A DNA stretch of 64,000 nt from Brevundimonas sp. SORGH_AS_0993 (lineage in GTDB: Bacteria; Pseudomonadota; Alphaproteobacteria; Caulobacterales; Caulobacteraceae): positions 2,361,001 to 2,425,000 of the forward strand of contig NZ_JAUTAH010000001.1 in assembly GCF_030818545.1 (NCBI RefSeq). The letters run 5' to 3'. Positions 8,428-17,632 of this stretch are shown here, in pieces (within the stretch, counting starts at the first letter, position 1; the number at the start of each line of letters is the position of its first letter). The notes below the pieces were generated by a model, which had not been told where the DNA came from, made no database searches, and worked only from the letters and a program-made list of their open reading frames with translations. Made by a program: the position numbers and the translations under genes.

Positions 8428-8652
8428 ATGACCGAAGACGTGACCAAAGATTCCAACGGCAACACCCTGGCCGACGGCGACAGCGTGACCCTGATCAAGG
8501 ACCTTAAGGTCAAGGGATCGGGCGGAGTGACGCTGAAGCGCGGAACCCTGGTCAAGAACATCCGCCTGACCGGCGATCCCGACGAGATCGAGGCCAATGT
8601 CGAGAAGGTGCGCGGCCTGGTGCTGCGGACCGAGTTCGTCAAGAAAGCCTGA
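8428..8652 (+). CDS. PhnA-domain protein (alkylphosphonate-type), short form
   Basis: A 74-residue protein made almost only of the PhnA/YjdM C-terminal domain: DSNGNTLADGDSVTLIKDLK, then VKGSGGVTLKRGTLVKNIRL, and a final GLVLRTEFVKKA. The N-terminal zinc ribbon of full-length PhnA (about 110 residues) is missing, and so are its cysteines. Despite the historical name there is no good evidence that these proteins cleave phosphonates, and no phn genes are nearby. The start at 8428 follows the palindromic element by 15 bp. Function unknown beyond the domain. Confidence 0.85.
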   Translation: MTEDVTKDSNGNTLADGDSVTLIKDLKVKGSGGVTLKRGTLVKNIRLTGDPDEIEANVEKVRGLVLRTEFVKKA

Positions 8653-8672
8653 TCGGGCTCCTGAATCAGGCT

Positions 8673-9401
8673 CTAACCGGCGGCGATCCGGCGCGCGGCC
8701 TCCAGGTCCGCCGGATTGTCGACCGAAATCGGCGCCGTGTCGATGGCGGCGGCCCAGATCTGCATCCCCATTTCCAGGGCGCGCAGCTGTTCCAGCTTTT
8801 CGCGGCGCTCCAGCGGCGATTGCGGCGCGGCGCAGAAGCGGTTCAGGGCGTCGCGGCGATAGCCGTAGACGCCGATGTGCCGCCAGATCGGCGCATCGCC
8901 ATACAGGGTCGAGCGGGTGAAATAGAGGGCGCGACCCTGGCGCTCGGCCTCTCCCAGCGCAAGCACCGCCTTGACCACGTCGGGGTTGGTTCGGTCTGAG
9001 ACGTCGGCCTCGGCCGCGACCAGGGTGGCGATGTCGCAGGCGGGTTCGCCGTGCAGGACGGCGGCGCAGGCCGTGGCCAGGCCCGGACTGGCGAAGGGCA
9101 TGTCCCCCTGGACGTTGATGACGGCGTCGAAATCACCCTCCGGATCGATGGCGTCCACGGCGGCGCGGATGCGATCGGAGCCCGAGGGCAGGGCGGGATC
9201 AGTCAGGACGGCGCGGCCGCCGGCCGCCTCCACCGCCTCGACGATTTCAGGGTCGCCGGCCGCGACCACGACGGGCAGGCCCGACTGCTCGGCCTGGCGA
9301 TAGGCGCGCACGATCATGGGCAGGCCGCCGATGTCGGCAAGGGGCTTGTTCGGCAGGCGGGTCGCCGCCATGCGAGCAGGTATCATTATCAAAGGATTCA
9401 T
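8673..9401 (-). CDS. kdsB: 3-deoxy-manno-octulosonate cytidylyltransferase
   Basis: KdsB activates Kdo with CTP to CMP-Kdo for lipopolysaccharide core synthesis. The 242-residue protein starts MIPARMAATRLPNKPLADI, the classic nucleotide-binding N-terminus, and has PSGSDRI and INVQGDMPF (the Mg-binding QGD) and DNPADLEAAR near the end. The length is normal for the family. The ATG at 9401 is chosen because the signature begins three residues later; the longer frame adds unrelated sequence. It diverges from the cytochrome c gene, with 146 bp between the two starts. Confidence 0.95.
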   Translation of the reverse strand: MNPLIMIPARMAATRLPNKPLADIGGLPMIVRAYRQAEQSGLPVVVAAGDPEIVEAVEAAGGRAVLTDPALPSGSDRIRAAVDAIDPEGDFDAVINVQGDMPFASPGLATACAAVLHGEPACDIATLVAAEADVSDRTNPDVVKAVLALGEAERQGRALYFTRSTLYGDAPIWRHIGVYGYRRDALNRFCAAPQSPLERREKLEQLRALEMGMQIWAAAIDTAPISVDNPADLEAARRIAAG

Positions 9402-9547
9402 CGACTTCCCTGACCTCCGGCGACGGTCCCTCGTGCGCGGGCGCGGTTGCGAAGGTCGCGCTACCGTGCCAGACACGCCGACGCAAGAGAATGTCCGGGG
9501 CGTGTTCACGCGGGGACCCGGCGCGGCACAGGGAGCAGACCAGGGGC

Positions 9548-10276
9548 ATGAGCGGCGATCTGAAGTGGAACAAGATTTTCGGCGCGGGCCTGGGGACAGC
9601 GTTCGTCATCCTGGTGGTCCAGCAGGCGTCGGGCCTGATCTATCATTCCGAACCTCCGAAGAAGATGGGCTATTTCGTCGATGCGCCGGAAGAGGCGGCG
9701 GGCGGCGAGACGGCCGAGCTGCCGCCGGATTGGGGCACGGTGCTGCCGACGGCCGATCTGGCCGCGGGGGAAGCCGCCTTCGCGCGCTGCCAGGCCTGCC
9801 ATGACGGTCATCAGGGCGGCGCCGACAAGATCGGACCGAACCTGTGGGGCGTGGTCGGCGGCCCGGTCGAGCACCGGCCCGGCTTCGCCTATTCGGACGC
9901 CATGACCAAGCACAAGGGCGAGGTTCCGACCTGGACCTATGACGCCCTGAACAGCTTCATCACCGCCCCGGCGAAATATGTTCCGGGAACCAAGATGTCG
10001 TTCGCCGGCATCCGCGACGCCCAGACGCGCATCAATCTGATCGCCTGGCTGCGGACCCAGGGCGCTTCCGGCTACGCCATCCCCGCGCCCGATCCCGCGC
10101 GTCAGCCGGGCGCGGCGCCCGCCGCCGGCGGGGAAGCGCCCGTCACCGAAGGCGCTGCGGCGACCGAAGCGACCGGCGCGGCGCCGGCCGCCGGGGGCGC
10201 CGCGGCCCCCGCCACGACCCAGGCGACGCCAGCCGCTCCGCCGGCCGCCACCAGCCCGGCGCCCGCGAACCACTGA
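9548..10276 (+). CDS. Membrane-anchored class I cytochrome c (CycM type)
   Basis: Residues about 8-27 form an uncleaved N-terminal anchor (WNKIFGAGLGTAFVILVV). A single class I cytochrome c domain follows, with haem motif CQACH in FARCQACHDGHQGGADKIGPNLWGVVG and the axial Met in KYVPGTKMSFAGI. This matches the CycM/c552 proteins that carry electrons from the bc1 complex to the terminal oxidase in alphaproteobacteria. Beyond the domain a tail of about 60 residues is nearly all Ala, Pro, Gly and Thr and is probably a flexible periplasmic tether. A strong terminator follows the stop by 27 bp. Confidence 0.9.
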   Translation: MSGDLKWNKIFGAGLGTAFVILVVQQASGLIYHSEPPKKMGYFVDAPEEAAGGETAELPPDWGTVLPTADLAAGEAAFARCQACHDGHQGGADKIGPNLWGVVGGPVEHRPGFAYSDAMTKHKGEVPTWTYDALNSFITAPAKYVPGTKMSFAGIRDAQTRINLIAWLRTQGASGYAIPAPDPARQPGAAPAAGGEAPVTEGAAATEATGAAPAAGGAAAPATTQATPAAPPAATSPAPANH

Positions 10277-10302
10277 TCGCGGCGTCGAGGTCGAGACGAT
10301 AA

Positions 10303-10337
10303 AAGGGCGGCCCCGACGGGCCGCCCTTCTTTGTTTT
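10303..10337 (+). terminator. Rho-independent terminator after the cytochrome c gene
   Basis: An 11-bp perfect stem, AAGGGCGGCCC (10303-10313) with GGGCCGCCCTT (10318-10328), has the 4-base loop CGAC and is followed by the T-rich run CTTTGTTTTT. It lies between two convergent genes and may serve both, as the A-rich start gives a U-run on the other strand. Confidence 0.9.
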
Positions 10338-10356
10338 TCGCCGAATGGACGCCGGC

Positions 10357-10971
10357 TCAGACGATCTGCGCCGCCTCGTCGAACGACAGACGGGGCAAGC
10401 GGGGAAACAGGTTTTCGTCCGACCCATAGCCCAGGTTCAGGATGTAGTTCGGCTCGACATTGCTGTCGGGGAAGAACTCGGCCTTCACCCCCGCCGCGTC
10501 GAAGCCGGACATCGGCCCGACGTCCAGGCCCAGGGCGCGGGCGGCGATGGTCAGATAGCCGCCCTGAAGCGAGGCGTTGCGGAAGGCGGTTTCGCGGCGG
10601 AGGGCCTCGTCGGCGAACCAGGCCGCAGCGCCCGGCGTATGGGGGAACAGGGTCTTCAAATGGTCGTGGAAGTCCATGTCCTGCGCCAGGATCAGCGTCA
10701 CCGGCGCCTGTCGCGTCTTGTCCCGATTGCCCGCGCTCATCAGCGGGAGCAGACGCGCCTTGGCTTCGGGCGAGGTGACGAAGACGAAACGGGCGGGCGT
10801 GCTGTTGACCGCCGTGGGGCCGAACCTGGTCAACTCGTAGAGCCGTCGCAGCAGCTCCGGGGCGACAGGACGGTCGGTCCAGGCGTTGCGCGTTCGCGCG
10901 TCGGTGAACAACTGCGACAGGGCGGCGTCCGACAGCGGGGCGTCGCGTCGAGTGGGGGCGCCATGGGCCAT
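10357..10971 (-). CDS. RutE-like malonic semialdehyde reductase / nitroreductase
   Basis: A 204-residue FMN-dependent nitroreductase-fold protein that follows E. coli RutE closely: [16 protein letters not shown], then [28 protein letters not shown] and a final [10 protein letters not shown]. RutE reduces malonic semialdehyde to 3-hydroxypropionate at the end of the Rut pyrimidine pathway. No other rut gene is near, so it may serve another reductase role (quinones or nitro compounds). The ATG at 10971 fits the family N-terminus. It is convergent with the cytochrome gene across the terminator. Confidence 0.85.
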   Translation of the reverse strand: MAHGAPTRRDAPLSDAALSQLFTDARTRNAWTDRPVAPELLRRLYELTRFGPTAVNSTPARFVFVTSPEAKARLLPLMSAGNRDKTRQAPVTLILAQDMDFHDHLKTLFPHTPGAAAWFADEALRRETAFRNASLQGGYLTIAARALGLDVGPMSGFDAAGVKAEFFPDSNVEPNYILNLGYGSDENLFPRLPRLSFDEAAQIV

Positions 10972-11128
10972 GGGCTGCCTTTCGGATTGGAATTGCAACG
11001 TGATCAGGTACTGATTAAAGCCTTGCGCGGCCGCCGCAAGGGCCAATGCGTCGCCTCGCCGTTTCCGATGCTGCTATCCGCGGCCGAACCCCCTGTCGCA
11101 TCGGTCGTTATCGCCCTATCTAGGGGCC

Positions 11129-11458
11129 ATGAAAGATCTGACCCAACTGATGCAGCAGGCCCAGGCGATGCAGCAGAAGCTGCAGGAGGCCCAGGCCCGG
11201 ATGGCTGAAACCGTCGCCGAGGGCTCCTCGGGCGGCGGCTTGGTTTCCGTGTCCCTGAAGGGGCCTGGCGAGATCACGGCCATCCGGATCGACGACAGCC
11301 TGCTGAGGCCCGGCGAGGGCGAAATCCTGGCCGATCTGATCGTGGCCGCCCACGCCGACGCCAAGCGCAAGCTGGATGAACAGAACAACGCCCTGATGCG
11401 CGAAGCGGCCGGGCCGATGGCGGGAATGAACATTCCCGGAATGCCGAAACTGTTCTGA
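11129..11458 (+). CDS. ybaB: YbaB/EbfC-family nucleoid-associated protein
   Basis: A 109-residue DNA-binding protein that usually acts as a dimer on the nucleoid. Recognisable parts are the Gln-rich first helix ([19 protein letters not shown]), [20 protein letters not shown] and a flexible Gly/Met C-terminus. The stop shares one base with the recR start (TGATG), the standard ybaB-recR pair of bacteria. dnaX, which often precedes this pair, is not here; the upstream neighbour is the divergent RutE-like gene. Confidence 0.95.
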   Translation: MKDLTQLMQQAQAMQQKLQEAQARMAETVAEGSSGGGLVSVSLKGPGEITAIRIDDSLLRPGEGEILADLIVAAHADAKRKLDEQNNALMREAAGPMAGMNIPGMPKLF

Positions 11459-12060
11459 TGGCCGCCTCCGCCGGGCCGGAGATCGAACGGCTGATCTCCC
11501 TGCTGGCCAAGTTGCCGGGGCTGGGGCCGCGCTCGGCCCGCCGGGCGGCCCTGGCCCTGCTGAAACGCCGCGAGCAGTTGCTGGTCCCCCTGGCGGCGTC
11601 CCTGGCCGAGACGGCCGAGAAGGTGGTGTCCTGCTCGGTCTGCGGCGCGCCGGACACGCGCGACCCCTGCGCCATCTGTTCGGACGGCGCGCGCGACAAC
11701 GGCCTGATCTGCGTGGTGGAAGAGGCCGGGGCCCTGTGGGCCATGGAGCGGTCGGGCGCCTTTCGCGGCAAGTATCACGTTCTGGGCGGCCTGCTGTCGG
11801 CCCTGGACGGGGTGGGCCCCGAACATCTGCGGATCGCCGAACTGGTCGGACGGGTGAAGGGGGGCGGGGTGCGCGAGGTCGTCCTGGCCCTGCCGGCCAC
11901 CGTCGACGGCCAGACCACAGCCCACTATGTCGCCGAGCGGATCGCCGGGCCGGAGGTTCAAGTCACCTCCCTGGCGCGCGGCGTGCCGGTGGGCGGCGAA
12001 CTGGACTGGCTGGACGACGGCACCATCGTCCAGGCGCTGCGGGCGCGCCGCCCGGCGTGA
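11458..12060 (+). CDS. recR: Recombination mediator RecR
   Basis: The 200-residue protein works with RecF/RecO to load RecA at gaps. Helix-hairpin-helix region: [18 protein letters not shown] (residues about 12-30). The zinc finger has four cysteines in CSVC and CAIC (about 62-78). The Toprim domain has [17 protein letters not shown] and the acidic residues after it. The Walker-B-like C-terminus ([16 protein letters not shown]) is intact. The length is normal. Translation is probably coupled to ybaB. Confidence 0.97.
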   Translation: MAASAGPEIERLISLLAKLPGLGPRSARRAALALLKRREQLLVPLAASLAETAEKVVSCSVCGAPDTRDPCAICSDGARDNGLICVVEEAGALWAMERSGAFRGKYHVLGGLLSALDGVGPEHLRIAELVGRVKGGGVREVVLALPATVDGQTTAHYVAERIAGPEVQVTSLARGVPVGGELDWLDDGTIVQALRARRPA

Positions 12061-12067
12061 TCCGGTC

Positions 12068-12430
12068 TTAGTTCGACGGCGCCGTCGGTGCGTTGACGTT
12101 GGGGGCTTCGCCGGTGGGGGTAGGGACGGCGCGGCCCGTTTCGTCCGTCGGGGCGTCGGCGGCGGGCGGCGTCTGGCTTTCGCCCGCGAAAGTCTGGGTT
12201 TGGGCGGCGGCGGCTTCGGGGCCGGTTTCGGCGTTCTGCGACTGGAAGACCCCGTTGGTCAGAATCCACAGCCCCAGCAGCAGGACGGCCGCAGCCAGGG
12301 TCGATACGGCCAGGATCGCCAGGATGCGCGGGTTCTTGCGGCCGCTGCGCACCAGTTCGGGGTCCACCGGGCGACCGTCGTGCACCGCATCGGCGACCTT
12401 GTCGTGGCGGTGGGGTTGTTCCGGGGTCAT
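12068..12430 (-). CDS. Single-TM protein of unknown function
   Basis: I do not recognise this 120-residue protein. Residues about 1-33 are polar and basic and probably cytoplasmic, residues about 34-58 are one transmembrane helix (ILAILAVSTLAAAVLLLGLWIL), and the remainder is a Pro/Thr/Ala/Glu-rich low-complexity tail, presumably periplasmic. The start at 12430 is the ATG that gives a normal N-terminus. It converges on recR with a 7-bp gap. Base composition is like that of its neighbours. Confidence 0.65.
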   Translation of the reverse strand: MTPEQPHRHDKVADAVHDGRPVDPELVRSGRKNPRILAILAVSTLAAAVLLLGLWILTNGVFQSQNAETGPEAAAAQTQTFAGESQTPPAADAPTDETGRAVPTPTGEAPNVNAPTAPSN

Positions 12431-12551
12431 GGCGTCGTCCTTCGTGCAATGGGCTGACAGGCCAACGTCATTCGAACGGCGACGTTCCTGATCCGACGCG
12501 CAGGCGGCGGGTCGGCTTCTCATCGCGGGCGACTCCCGCTAGGAACGGAGC

Positions 12552-13769
12552 ATGAACATGATCGCGCCGCTTCTCGCCGTTCTCGCCCTGGCCCTGGGGG
12601 GCGGCTTCCTGTGGGCCTTCATGGGCTGGCAGCGGACGCGCGGCGAACTGGCGGCGGCCGAGGCGCGCCTCGACCTGGTGGAGGAAAGCCGCGCCACTCT
12701 GGGCGAACTGCTGCGCGCCCAGGCGGCCCAGTCGGCCCAGGTGGTGGCCGACCAGATGGTCAGCCGCGCAACCGAGACCTTCCGCGCCCAGGACCTGCTG
12801 GCGCGCGAGCGGATGGCCGCCCAGCTGAAGCCCGTCGCCGACACCTTGACCAGGTTCCAGGAGCATGTCGCGGCCCTGGAAAAGACGCGGGCCGAGGAGA
12901 CGGGCGGCCTGCGCGAACAGCTGGCGGCCCTGATGGCGGCGTCTTCGGCCACGCGCGACGAGGCGCGCAAGCTGACCGAAGCCCTGCGCGGCAACACCGG
13001 CCGGCGCGGGCGCTGGGGCGAACAGACGTGCCGCAACGTGCTGGAGGCCGCCGGCATGGCCGGGCGGTTCGACTTCACCGAACAAACCTCCAGCGCCGAC
13101 GACGAGGGGCGTCAGAACCGGCCCGACTTCATCGTCCGCCTGCCCGGCGGCGGCATGTTCGTGATCGACGCCAAGGTCCCGCTGGCCTTCGATGACGGGG
13201 AGGGCGACGAGGAGGCCCGCGCCCGGTCCGTGGGTCTGCGCACCGCCGCCAGCCTGAAGACCCATGTGCGTCAGCTGTCGTCCAAGGCCTATCAGGACCA
13301 GTTCAAGCCCAGCCCGGACTTCGTCGTCCTGTTCGTGCCCGGCGACGCCTTCCTGGTCACGGCTCTGGACCACGAGCCGGACCTGATGACCCAGGCCATG
13401 GCCTCGCGCGTCGTCATCGTCACGCCCTCGACCCTGTTCGCCCTGTGCAAGGCCGTGGCCTATGGCTGGCGGGCGGAAGAGCAGGCGGCCAATGCCGACA
13501 AGGTCGCCGCCCTGGGTCGCGAACTCTACAAGCGGCTGTCGGTCATGGGCGGGCATGCCTCGGCTGTCGGGCGGGCGCTGGATGCGGCCGTCGGCAAGTA
13601 CAATCAGTTCGTCGGCTCGCTCGAGAGCCAGGTGATGGTGTCCGCCCGCCGGTTCGAGGACCTGCAGGTCGATCACGAGGGCAAGGCTTTGCCGGATCTG
13701 ACGCCGGTTGAAACGGCGCCCCGGGCCATCGCCCGCCCCGAACTGATCGCCGCCGCCAAGGTCGAATAA
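12552..13769 (+). CDS. rmuC: DNA recombination protein RmuC
   Basis: A 405-residue RmuC-family protein, thought to limit inversion at short inverted repeats and to have a nuclease-like core. It has an N-terminal membrane helix (IAPLLAVLALALGGGFLWAF), a long coiled coil (about 30-150) and the conserved core: GRRGRWGEQTCRNVLEAAGM, RPDFIVRLPGG, FVIDAKVPL and FVPGDAFL. The Asp-Ala-Lys in the core resembles restriction-endonuclease-fold active sites. The start is preceded by GGAACGGAGC. It stands alone; the downstream XRE unit has its own promoter region. Confidence 0.93.
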   Translation: MNMIAPLLAVLALALGGGFLWAFMGWQRTRGELAAAEARLDLVEESRATLGELLRAQAAQSAQVVADQMVSRATETFRAQDLLARERMAAQLKPVADTLTRFQEHVAALEKTRAEETGGLREQLAALMAASSATRDEARKLTEALRGNTGRRGRWGEQTCRNVLEAAGMAGRFDFTEQTSSADDEGRQNRPDFIVRLPGGGMFVIDAKVPLAFDDGEGDEEARARSVGLRTAASLKTHVRQLSSKAYQDQFKPSPDFVVLFVPGDAFLVTALDHEPDLMTQAMASRVVIVTPSTLFALCKAVAYGWRAEEQAANADKVAALGRELYKRLSVMGGHASAVGRALDAAVGKYNQFVGSLESQVMVSARRFEDLQVDHEGKALPDLTPVETAPRAIARPELIAAAKVE

Positions 13770-13793
13770 AAAGTCTCGGTGTGGAAAGGGCGC

Positions 13794-13853
13794 TTGACAG
13801 CGCCCGAGCAGGAATGTCAATGTAACTTGTCAATAGGACAAGGGGTGTTGACT
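13794..13853 (+). promoter_or_regulatory. Cluster of TGTCAA/TTGACA elements before the membrane-XRE pair
   Basis: Four copies of one hexamer core fall within 60 bp: TTGACA (13794-13799), TGTCAAT (13815-13821), TGTCAAT (13828-13834) and TTGACT (13848-13853). The first is also a good -35 hexamer. The two middle copies lie 13 bp apart in direct repeat, and the outer two are inverted. The set sits directly upstream of a gene pair that ends in an XRE regulator, so autoregulation is plausible. Confidence 0.5.
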
Positions 13854-13854
13854 G

Positions 13855-14313
13855 ATGCGCAAGTGGCGGCCGGTAATCAAGGCGACGGTGATCACGTTCT
13901 GCGGCGGCCTGCTGTTCGCCTTCCTCAGCGGCATCGCGGTCGGCTACGCCTCCAGTTCGCGATGGATCGCGCCCGAGATGGGCGAACTGATCGTGACCGC
14001 AGTCTTCGCCGCCGCCATCATGGCCGGCGCCCTGTGGATCGGTGCCGAATGGATGCGCGTGATCGACGAGGCCGCGCGTGAGGCGCACAAGGCGGCCTGG
14101 TACTGGGGCGGTACGGCGGGCATGTGCGTCAGCGGCGTCGGCCTGATCCTGTCCTCGGCCGGGCCGTGGCGCGACATCATCGCGCGTGAGATCGGCTCGG
14201 GCGGTGCGCCCATCGACTATCTGTCCGCCGGCGCCGCCTTGATGATCGCCCCCATGCTGATCGGCTACACCGTCGTCTGGGTGTGGTGGTGGCTGGCGCG
14301 GATGCGGGGCTGA
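13855..14313 (+). CDS. Four-TM membrane protein paired with an XRE regulator
   Basis: A 152-residue polytopic protein with four hydrophobic segments: ITFCGGLLFAFLSGIAVGYA, ELIVTAVFAAAIMAGALWIG, AWYWGGTAGMCVSGVGLIL and ALMIAPMLIGYTVVWVWWWL. The segments fit the small membrane proteins often found directly before short XRE regulators (YozG/YgzD type); their job is mostly unknown. It starts with ATG after AAGGGG. The XRE gene follows after 3 bp, so the two are one operon. Confidence 0.75.
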   Translation: MRKWRPVIKATVITFCGGLLFAFLSGIAVGYASSSRWIAPEMGELIVTAVFAAAIMAGALWIGAEWMRVIDEAAREAHKAAWYWGGTAGMCVSGVGLILSSAGPWRDIIAREIGSGGAPIDYLSAGAALMIAPMLIGYTVVWVWWWLARMRG

Positions 14314-14316
14314 ACC

Positions 14317-14505
14317 ATGAACAACCGCCTCAAGGTCCTGCGCGCCGAACGGGACTGGAGCCAGGCGCGGCTGGCCGAACAGCTCGGCGTGTCGCGCCAG
14401 ACCGTCAACGCGCTGGAGACCGGCCGTTACGACCCCTCCCTGCCGCTGGCCTTCAAGATCGCCCGCGTCTTCGGCCAGCCCATCGAATCCATCTTCTCCG
14501 AATAG
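14317..14505 (+). CDS. Short XRE-family transcriptional regulator
   Basis: A 62-residue protein that is little more than one helix-turn-helix: LKVLRAERDWSQARLAEQLG and VSRQTVNALETGRYDPSLPL, ending in FGQPIESIFSE. This is the YgzD/YozG class of minimal XRE regulators, which usually control their own operon. The TGTCAA cluster upstream of the operon is the natural candidate target. Start ATG at 14317, 3 bp after the membrane gene. Confidence 0.92.
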   Translation: MNNRLKVLRAERDWSQARLAEQLGVSRQTVNALETGRYDPSLPLAFKIARVFGQPIESIFSE

Positions 14506-14555
14506 TCCGGCGCGCCGCGCTGATCGCCGCTTCCCGTTCAAACAAGGACCCCGAC

Positions 14556-15524
14556 ATGACCTTCGTTCGCCTGCTCAAGACCTCGGCCTTCACCGTCGCT
14601 CAGGGCGCCGCCGGCGTCGTCGGCGGTCTGGCCCTGTTCGTCGCCGTCGCCGGCGCGCCCGTGGACGCCCTGGCGCAGGCCCAGCCGGCCGCGCCCGTCG
14701 CCGCCCCCGCCATCGAGGGCCAGGGTCCGGCCCTGTGGGTGGTCAAGGATGCGGATTCGACCCTGTATCTGTTCGGCTCGGTCCATGTGCTGCGCCCGAC
14801 GACCGGGTGGGAAAGCCCGCGCGTCAAGGCCGCGTTCGACAGCGCCTCGGAGATCTGGTTCGAGATCAGCAACCCCGACGACCAGGCCGCCATCATGCCG
14901 CTGATCCAGCAGCACGGCCTGTCGCCCGAGACGCCCCTGTCCAGCCGCCTGACGCCGGAAGAAAACGCCGAACTGGACGCGGCTGCCCAGGCCATGGGCG
15001 CCTCCGCCGCCCAGCTTCAGCCGATGCGGCCCTGGCTGGCCGCGCTCAGCCTGTCTGTCGCGCCTCTGGTCAAGGCCGGCTACGATCCCAAGTCCGGCGT
15101 CGAACTGGTCCTGAAGGCGCGGGCCGAGACGGCCGGCAAGCCGATCCACGGTTTCGAGACCCTCGATAAGCAGATCGGCATTCTGGCCGACCTGCCCGAC
15201 GACGTGCAACTGTCCTTCCTGCGCGAGACGCTGAAGGATTACGAGAACGCCGCGACCAAGCTGGACGAGATGGTCTCTGCCTGGGCCAAGGGCGATGTGG
15301 CCGCCATCGACCGGGTCATGGTCGAGGATATGAAAGACGCCGCGCCCGCCCTGTACAAGGCGCTGCTGGTGGATCGGAACACCGACTGGGCGAACCAGAT
15401 TCAGACCCTGCTTCAAGGCTCGGGCACGGTCTTCATCGCCGTTGGGGCCGGACATCTGGCGGGCGACGACAGCGTCCAGGCCCAGTTGAAGGCGCGCGGC
15501 GTGGACGTCGAAGCGGTTCAATAA
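14556..15524 (+). CDS. TraB/GumN-family periplasmic protein
   Basis: A 322-residue TraB/GumN (Tiki-like) protein. It has a long signal peptide (residues about 1-42, hydrophobic core ending in PVDALAQA). The domain starts with LWVVKDADSTLYLFGSVHVL, where the GSVH is the conserved GxxH metal site, and ends with a second conserved GxxH motif in FIAVGAGHLAGDD. Relatives of the Tiki group are metalloproteases; the bacterial activity is unproven. It starts at ATG 14556 after AAGGACC. It is the last gene before tRNA-Gly. Confidence 0.88.
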   Translation: MTFVRLLKTSAFTVAQGAAGVVGGLALFVAVAGAPVDALAQAQPAAPVAAPAIEGQGPALWVVKDADSTLYLFGSVHVLRPTTGWESPRVKAAFDSASEIWFEISNPDDQAAIMPLIQQHGLSPETPLSSRLTPEENAELDAAAQAMGASAAQLQPMRPWLAALSLSVAPLVKAGYDPKSGVELVLKARAETAGKPIHGFETLDKQIGILADLPDDVQLSFLRETLKDYENAATKLDEMVSAWAKGDVAAIDRVMVEDMKDAAPALYKALLVDRNTDWANQIQTLLQGSGTVFIAVGAGHLAGDDSVQAQLKARGVDVEAVQ

Positions 15525-15608
15525 GGCGCATCGCGCTTGAGCCGGCGCCGAGGCCCGGCTAAGGGTTCGGGCGAGGGCCGTCTCCACGCCGCCCCCGACC
15601 GACCCGAT

Positions 15609-15682
15609 GCGGGCATGATGTAGTGGTAGCCTGGCAGCTTCCCAAGCTGCTCGTGCGGGTTCGATTCCCGCTGCCCGCTCCA
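15609..15682 (+). tRNA. tRNA-Gly (CCC anticodon)
   Basis: The 74 nucleotides fold as a cloverleaf: acceptor GCGGGCA pairs with TGCCCGC, the D-arm region contains AGTGGTAG, the anticodon stem GCAGC/GCTGC encloses loop TTCCCAA, and the T-arm is GCGGGTTCGATTCCCGC. CCA is encoded. The anticodon CCC reads GGG. The gene stands alone and I see no attachment-site duplication of its 3' end in the following sequence. Confidence 0.96.
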
Positions 15683-15916
15683 GTCGGTCGCCTTGTTCCG
15701 CAGATCGCCCATTATGGGTGGATTGTGTCTCCAGACGATCCTTGATAGGCTGGGGCGTGGTAAATTCTTTCGCCTCGCTTCTGGCCTGTTCGCTCTGCGC
15801 CCTTTCGTGCGCGGGTCTGCGACTTATCGGCTGCCGCCGGGACTGACGGCTGCCCGGCGGCGGAACACGCTGTCGTAACCCCCTTTGAAGATCGCAAGAC
15901 GTTCAGGAGACGCACG

Positions 15917-17632
15917 GTGCTGCGCGACCCCTCCATCAAATATCGCCCCTTTCCGATCGTGGACCTGCCGGACCGTCAGTGGCCGAGCCGGACCATCGAC
16001 AGGGCGCCGCGCTGGCTGTCGACCGACATGCGCGACGGCAACCAGGCCCTGATCGACCCGATGAACGCCGAGAAGAAGCAGCGCTTCTTCGACCTTCTGG
16101 TGAAGATCGGCCTGAAGGAGATCGAGATCGGCTTCCCCTCGGCCGGGGCGACCGAGTTCGACTTCATCAGCGGCCTGGTCCGCTCGGGCGCCGTGCCGGA
16201 CGATGTGACGGTGCAGGTGCTGACCCAGGCGCGGGCCGACCTGATCGCCCGCTCGTTCGAGAGCCTGGAGGGCGCGCGGACCGCCGTGGTCCATATGTAC
16301 AACGCCGTGTCGCCGGCCTGGCGCCAGATCGTCTTCGGCATGGACCGCCCGCAGGTGAAGGCCATCGCGGTCGAGGGCATGAGCCGGATGCGCGAGCAGG
16401 CGGAACGCCGCCCCGACACCGCCTGGCGCTTCGAATACAGTCCCGAAACCTTCTCCACCGCCGAGCTGGATTTCAGCCTGGAGGTCTGCGAGGCGGTGAT
16501 GGACGTGATCGAGCCGACGCCGGACAAGCCGCTGATCATCAACCTGCCGGCCACGGTCGAGGCGGCGACGCCGAACGTCTATGCCGACCAGGTGGAATGG
16601 TTCTGCCGCCACATCTCACGCCGCGACCGCGTCATCGTCTCGGTCCATCCGCATAATGACCGGGGCACGGGCGTTGCGGCGGCGGAACTGTCGGTCATGG
16701 CCGGCGCCGACCGGGTCGAGGGCTGCCTGTTCGGCAATGGCGAACGCACCGGCAACGTCGATCTGGTGACGCTGGCGCTGAATCTCTACACCCAGGGCGT
16801 CGATCCGGGGCTGGACTTCTCGGACATGGACGGGGTGATCCAGACGGTGGAGCATTGCAACGCCCTGCCGGTCCACCCGCGTCATCCCTATGCCGGGGAA
16901 CTGGTCTTCACCGCCTTTTCCGGCAGCCACCAGGACGCGATCAAGAAGGGCTTCGCCGCCCAGGCCCAGCGCAACGACCAGATCTGGAACGTGCCCTATC
17001 TGCCTATCGACCCGGCCGACCTGGGCCGGTCCTACGAGGCGGTGATCCGCGTCAACTCCCAGTCGGGCAAGGGCGGATTCGCCTGGGTGCTGGAGCAGGA
17101 CAAGGGGCTGAAACTGCCCAAGCGGATGCAGGCCGATTTCAGCCGCCACGTCCAGGCCTATGCCGACGCGGCCGGGCGCGAACTGACGGCCGAGGACATC
17201 TGGACCGTGTTCGACGGCGTCTATGCGCCGGGCGGGGACAACGGGCCCTTCGCCCTGATCGACTATGAGGAAGGGCGTTCGGCGCCGGGGCGCGAGCGGC
17301 GATTCAGCGGGCGCATCCGCCTGAACGGCCAGGAGCGGCGCATCACGGGGCGGGGCAACGGCTTCCTGTCCAGCGCCCTGGACGCCCTGCGCGAGGATTG
17401 CGGGCTGGATCTGGACATCGCCGACTATCACGAACACGCCATCGGCCATGGCGGCGCGGCCCAGGCGGCGGCCTATGTCGAATGCCGGACGCCGGACGGC
17501 GCCACGGTGTTCGGCGTGGCCATCGACCCGGATGTGGCGACCGCCTCGCTGAAGGCCCTTTTGGGCGCCGCCAACCGGGCGGGCGGGGTGGCCGTTCAGG
17601 CGGCGGAAAAGACCCTGACGACGGCCGGTTAG
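15917..17632 (+). CDS. leuA: 2-isopropylmalate synthase, class II
   Basis: This enzyme condenses 2-ketoisovalerate and acetyl-CoA, the first step of leucine synthesis. The 571-residue protein opens with the HMGL-like TIM barrel ([11 protein letters not shown] with the catalytic Arg-Asp; metal-site motif HPHNDRGTG) and ends with the LeuA allosteric domain (about 440-560; [17 protein letters not shown]). The length and N-terminal extension ([19 protein letters not shown]) place it in the long class II group. The start is GTG at 15917, preceded by CAGGAGA. No leader peptide rich in Leu was found. The stop overlaps the convergent transporter gene by 4 bp. Confidence 0.96.
   Translation: MLRDPSIKYRPFPIVDLPDRQWPSRTIDRAPRWLSTDMRDGNQALIDPMNAEKKQRFFDLLVKIGLKEIEIGFPSAGATEFDFISGLVRSGAVPDDVTVQVLTQARADLIARSFESLEGARTAVVHMYNAVSPAWRQIVFGMDRPQVKAIAVEGMSRMREQAERRPDTAWRFEYSPETFSTAELDFSLEVCEAVMDVIEPTPDKPLIINLPATVEAATPNVYADQVEWFCRHISRRDRVIVSVHPHNDRGTGVAAAELSVMAGADRVEGCLFGNGERTGNVDLVTLALNLYTQGVDPGLDFSDMDGVIQTVEHCNALPVHPRHPYAGELVFTAFSGSHQDAIKKGFAAQAQRNDQIWNVPYLPIDPADLGRSYEAVIRVNSQSGKGGFAWVLEQDKGLKLPKRMQADFSRHVQAYADAAGRELTAEDIWTVFDGVYAPGGDNGPFALIDYEEGRSAPGRERRFSGRIRLNGQERRITGRGNGFLSSALDALREDCGLDLDIADYHEHAIGHGGAAQAAAYVECRTPDGATVFGVAIDPDVATASLKALLGAANRAGGVAVQAAEKTLTTAG

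Noticed and set aside
15609-15682. tRNA-Gly as the attachment site of an island
   Set aside because: The genes after it are housekeeping (leuA) and no repeat of its 3' end or integrase was seen.
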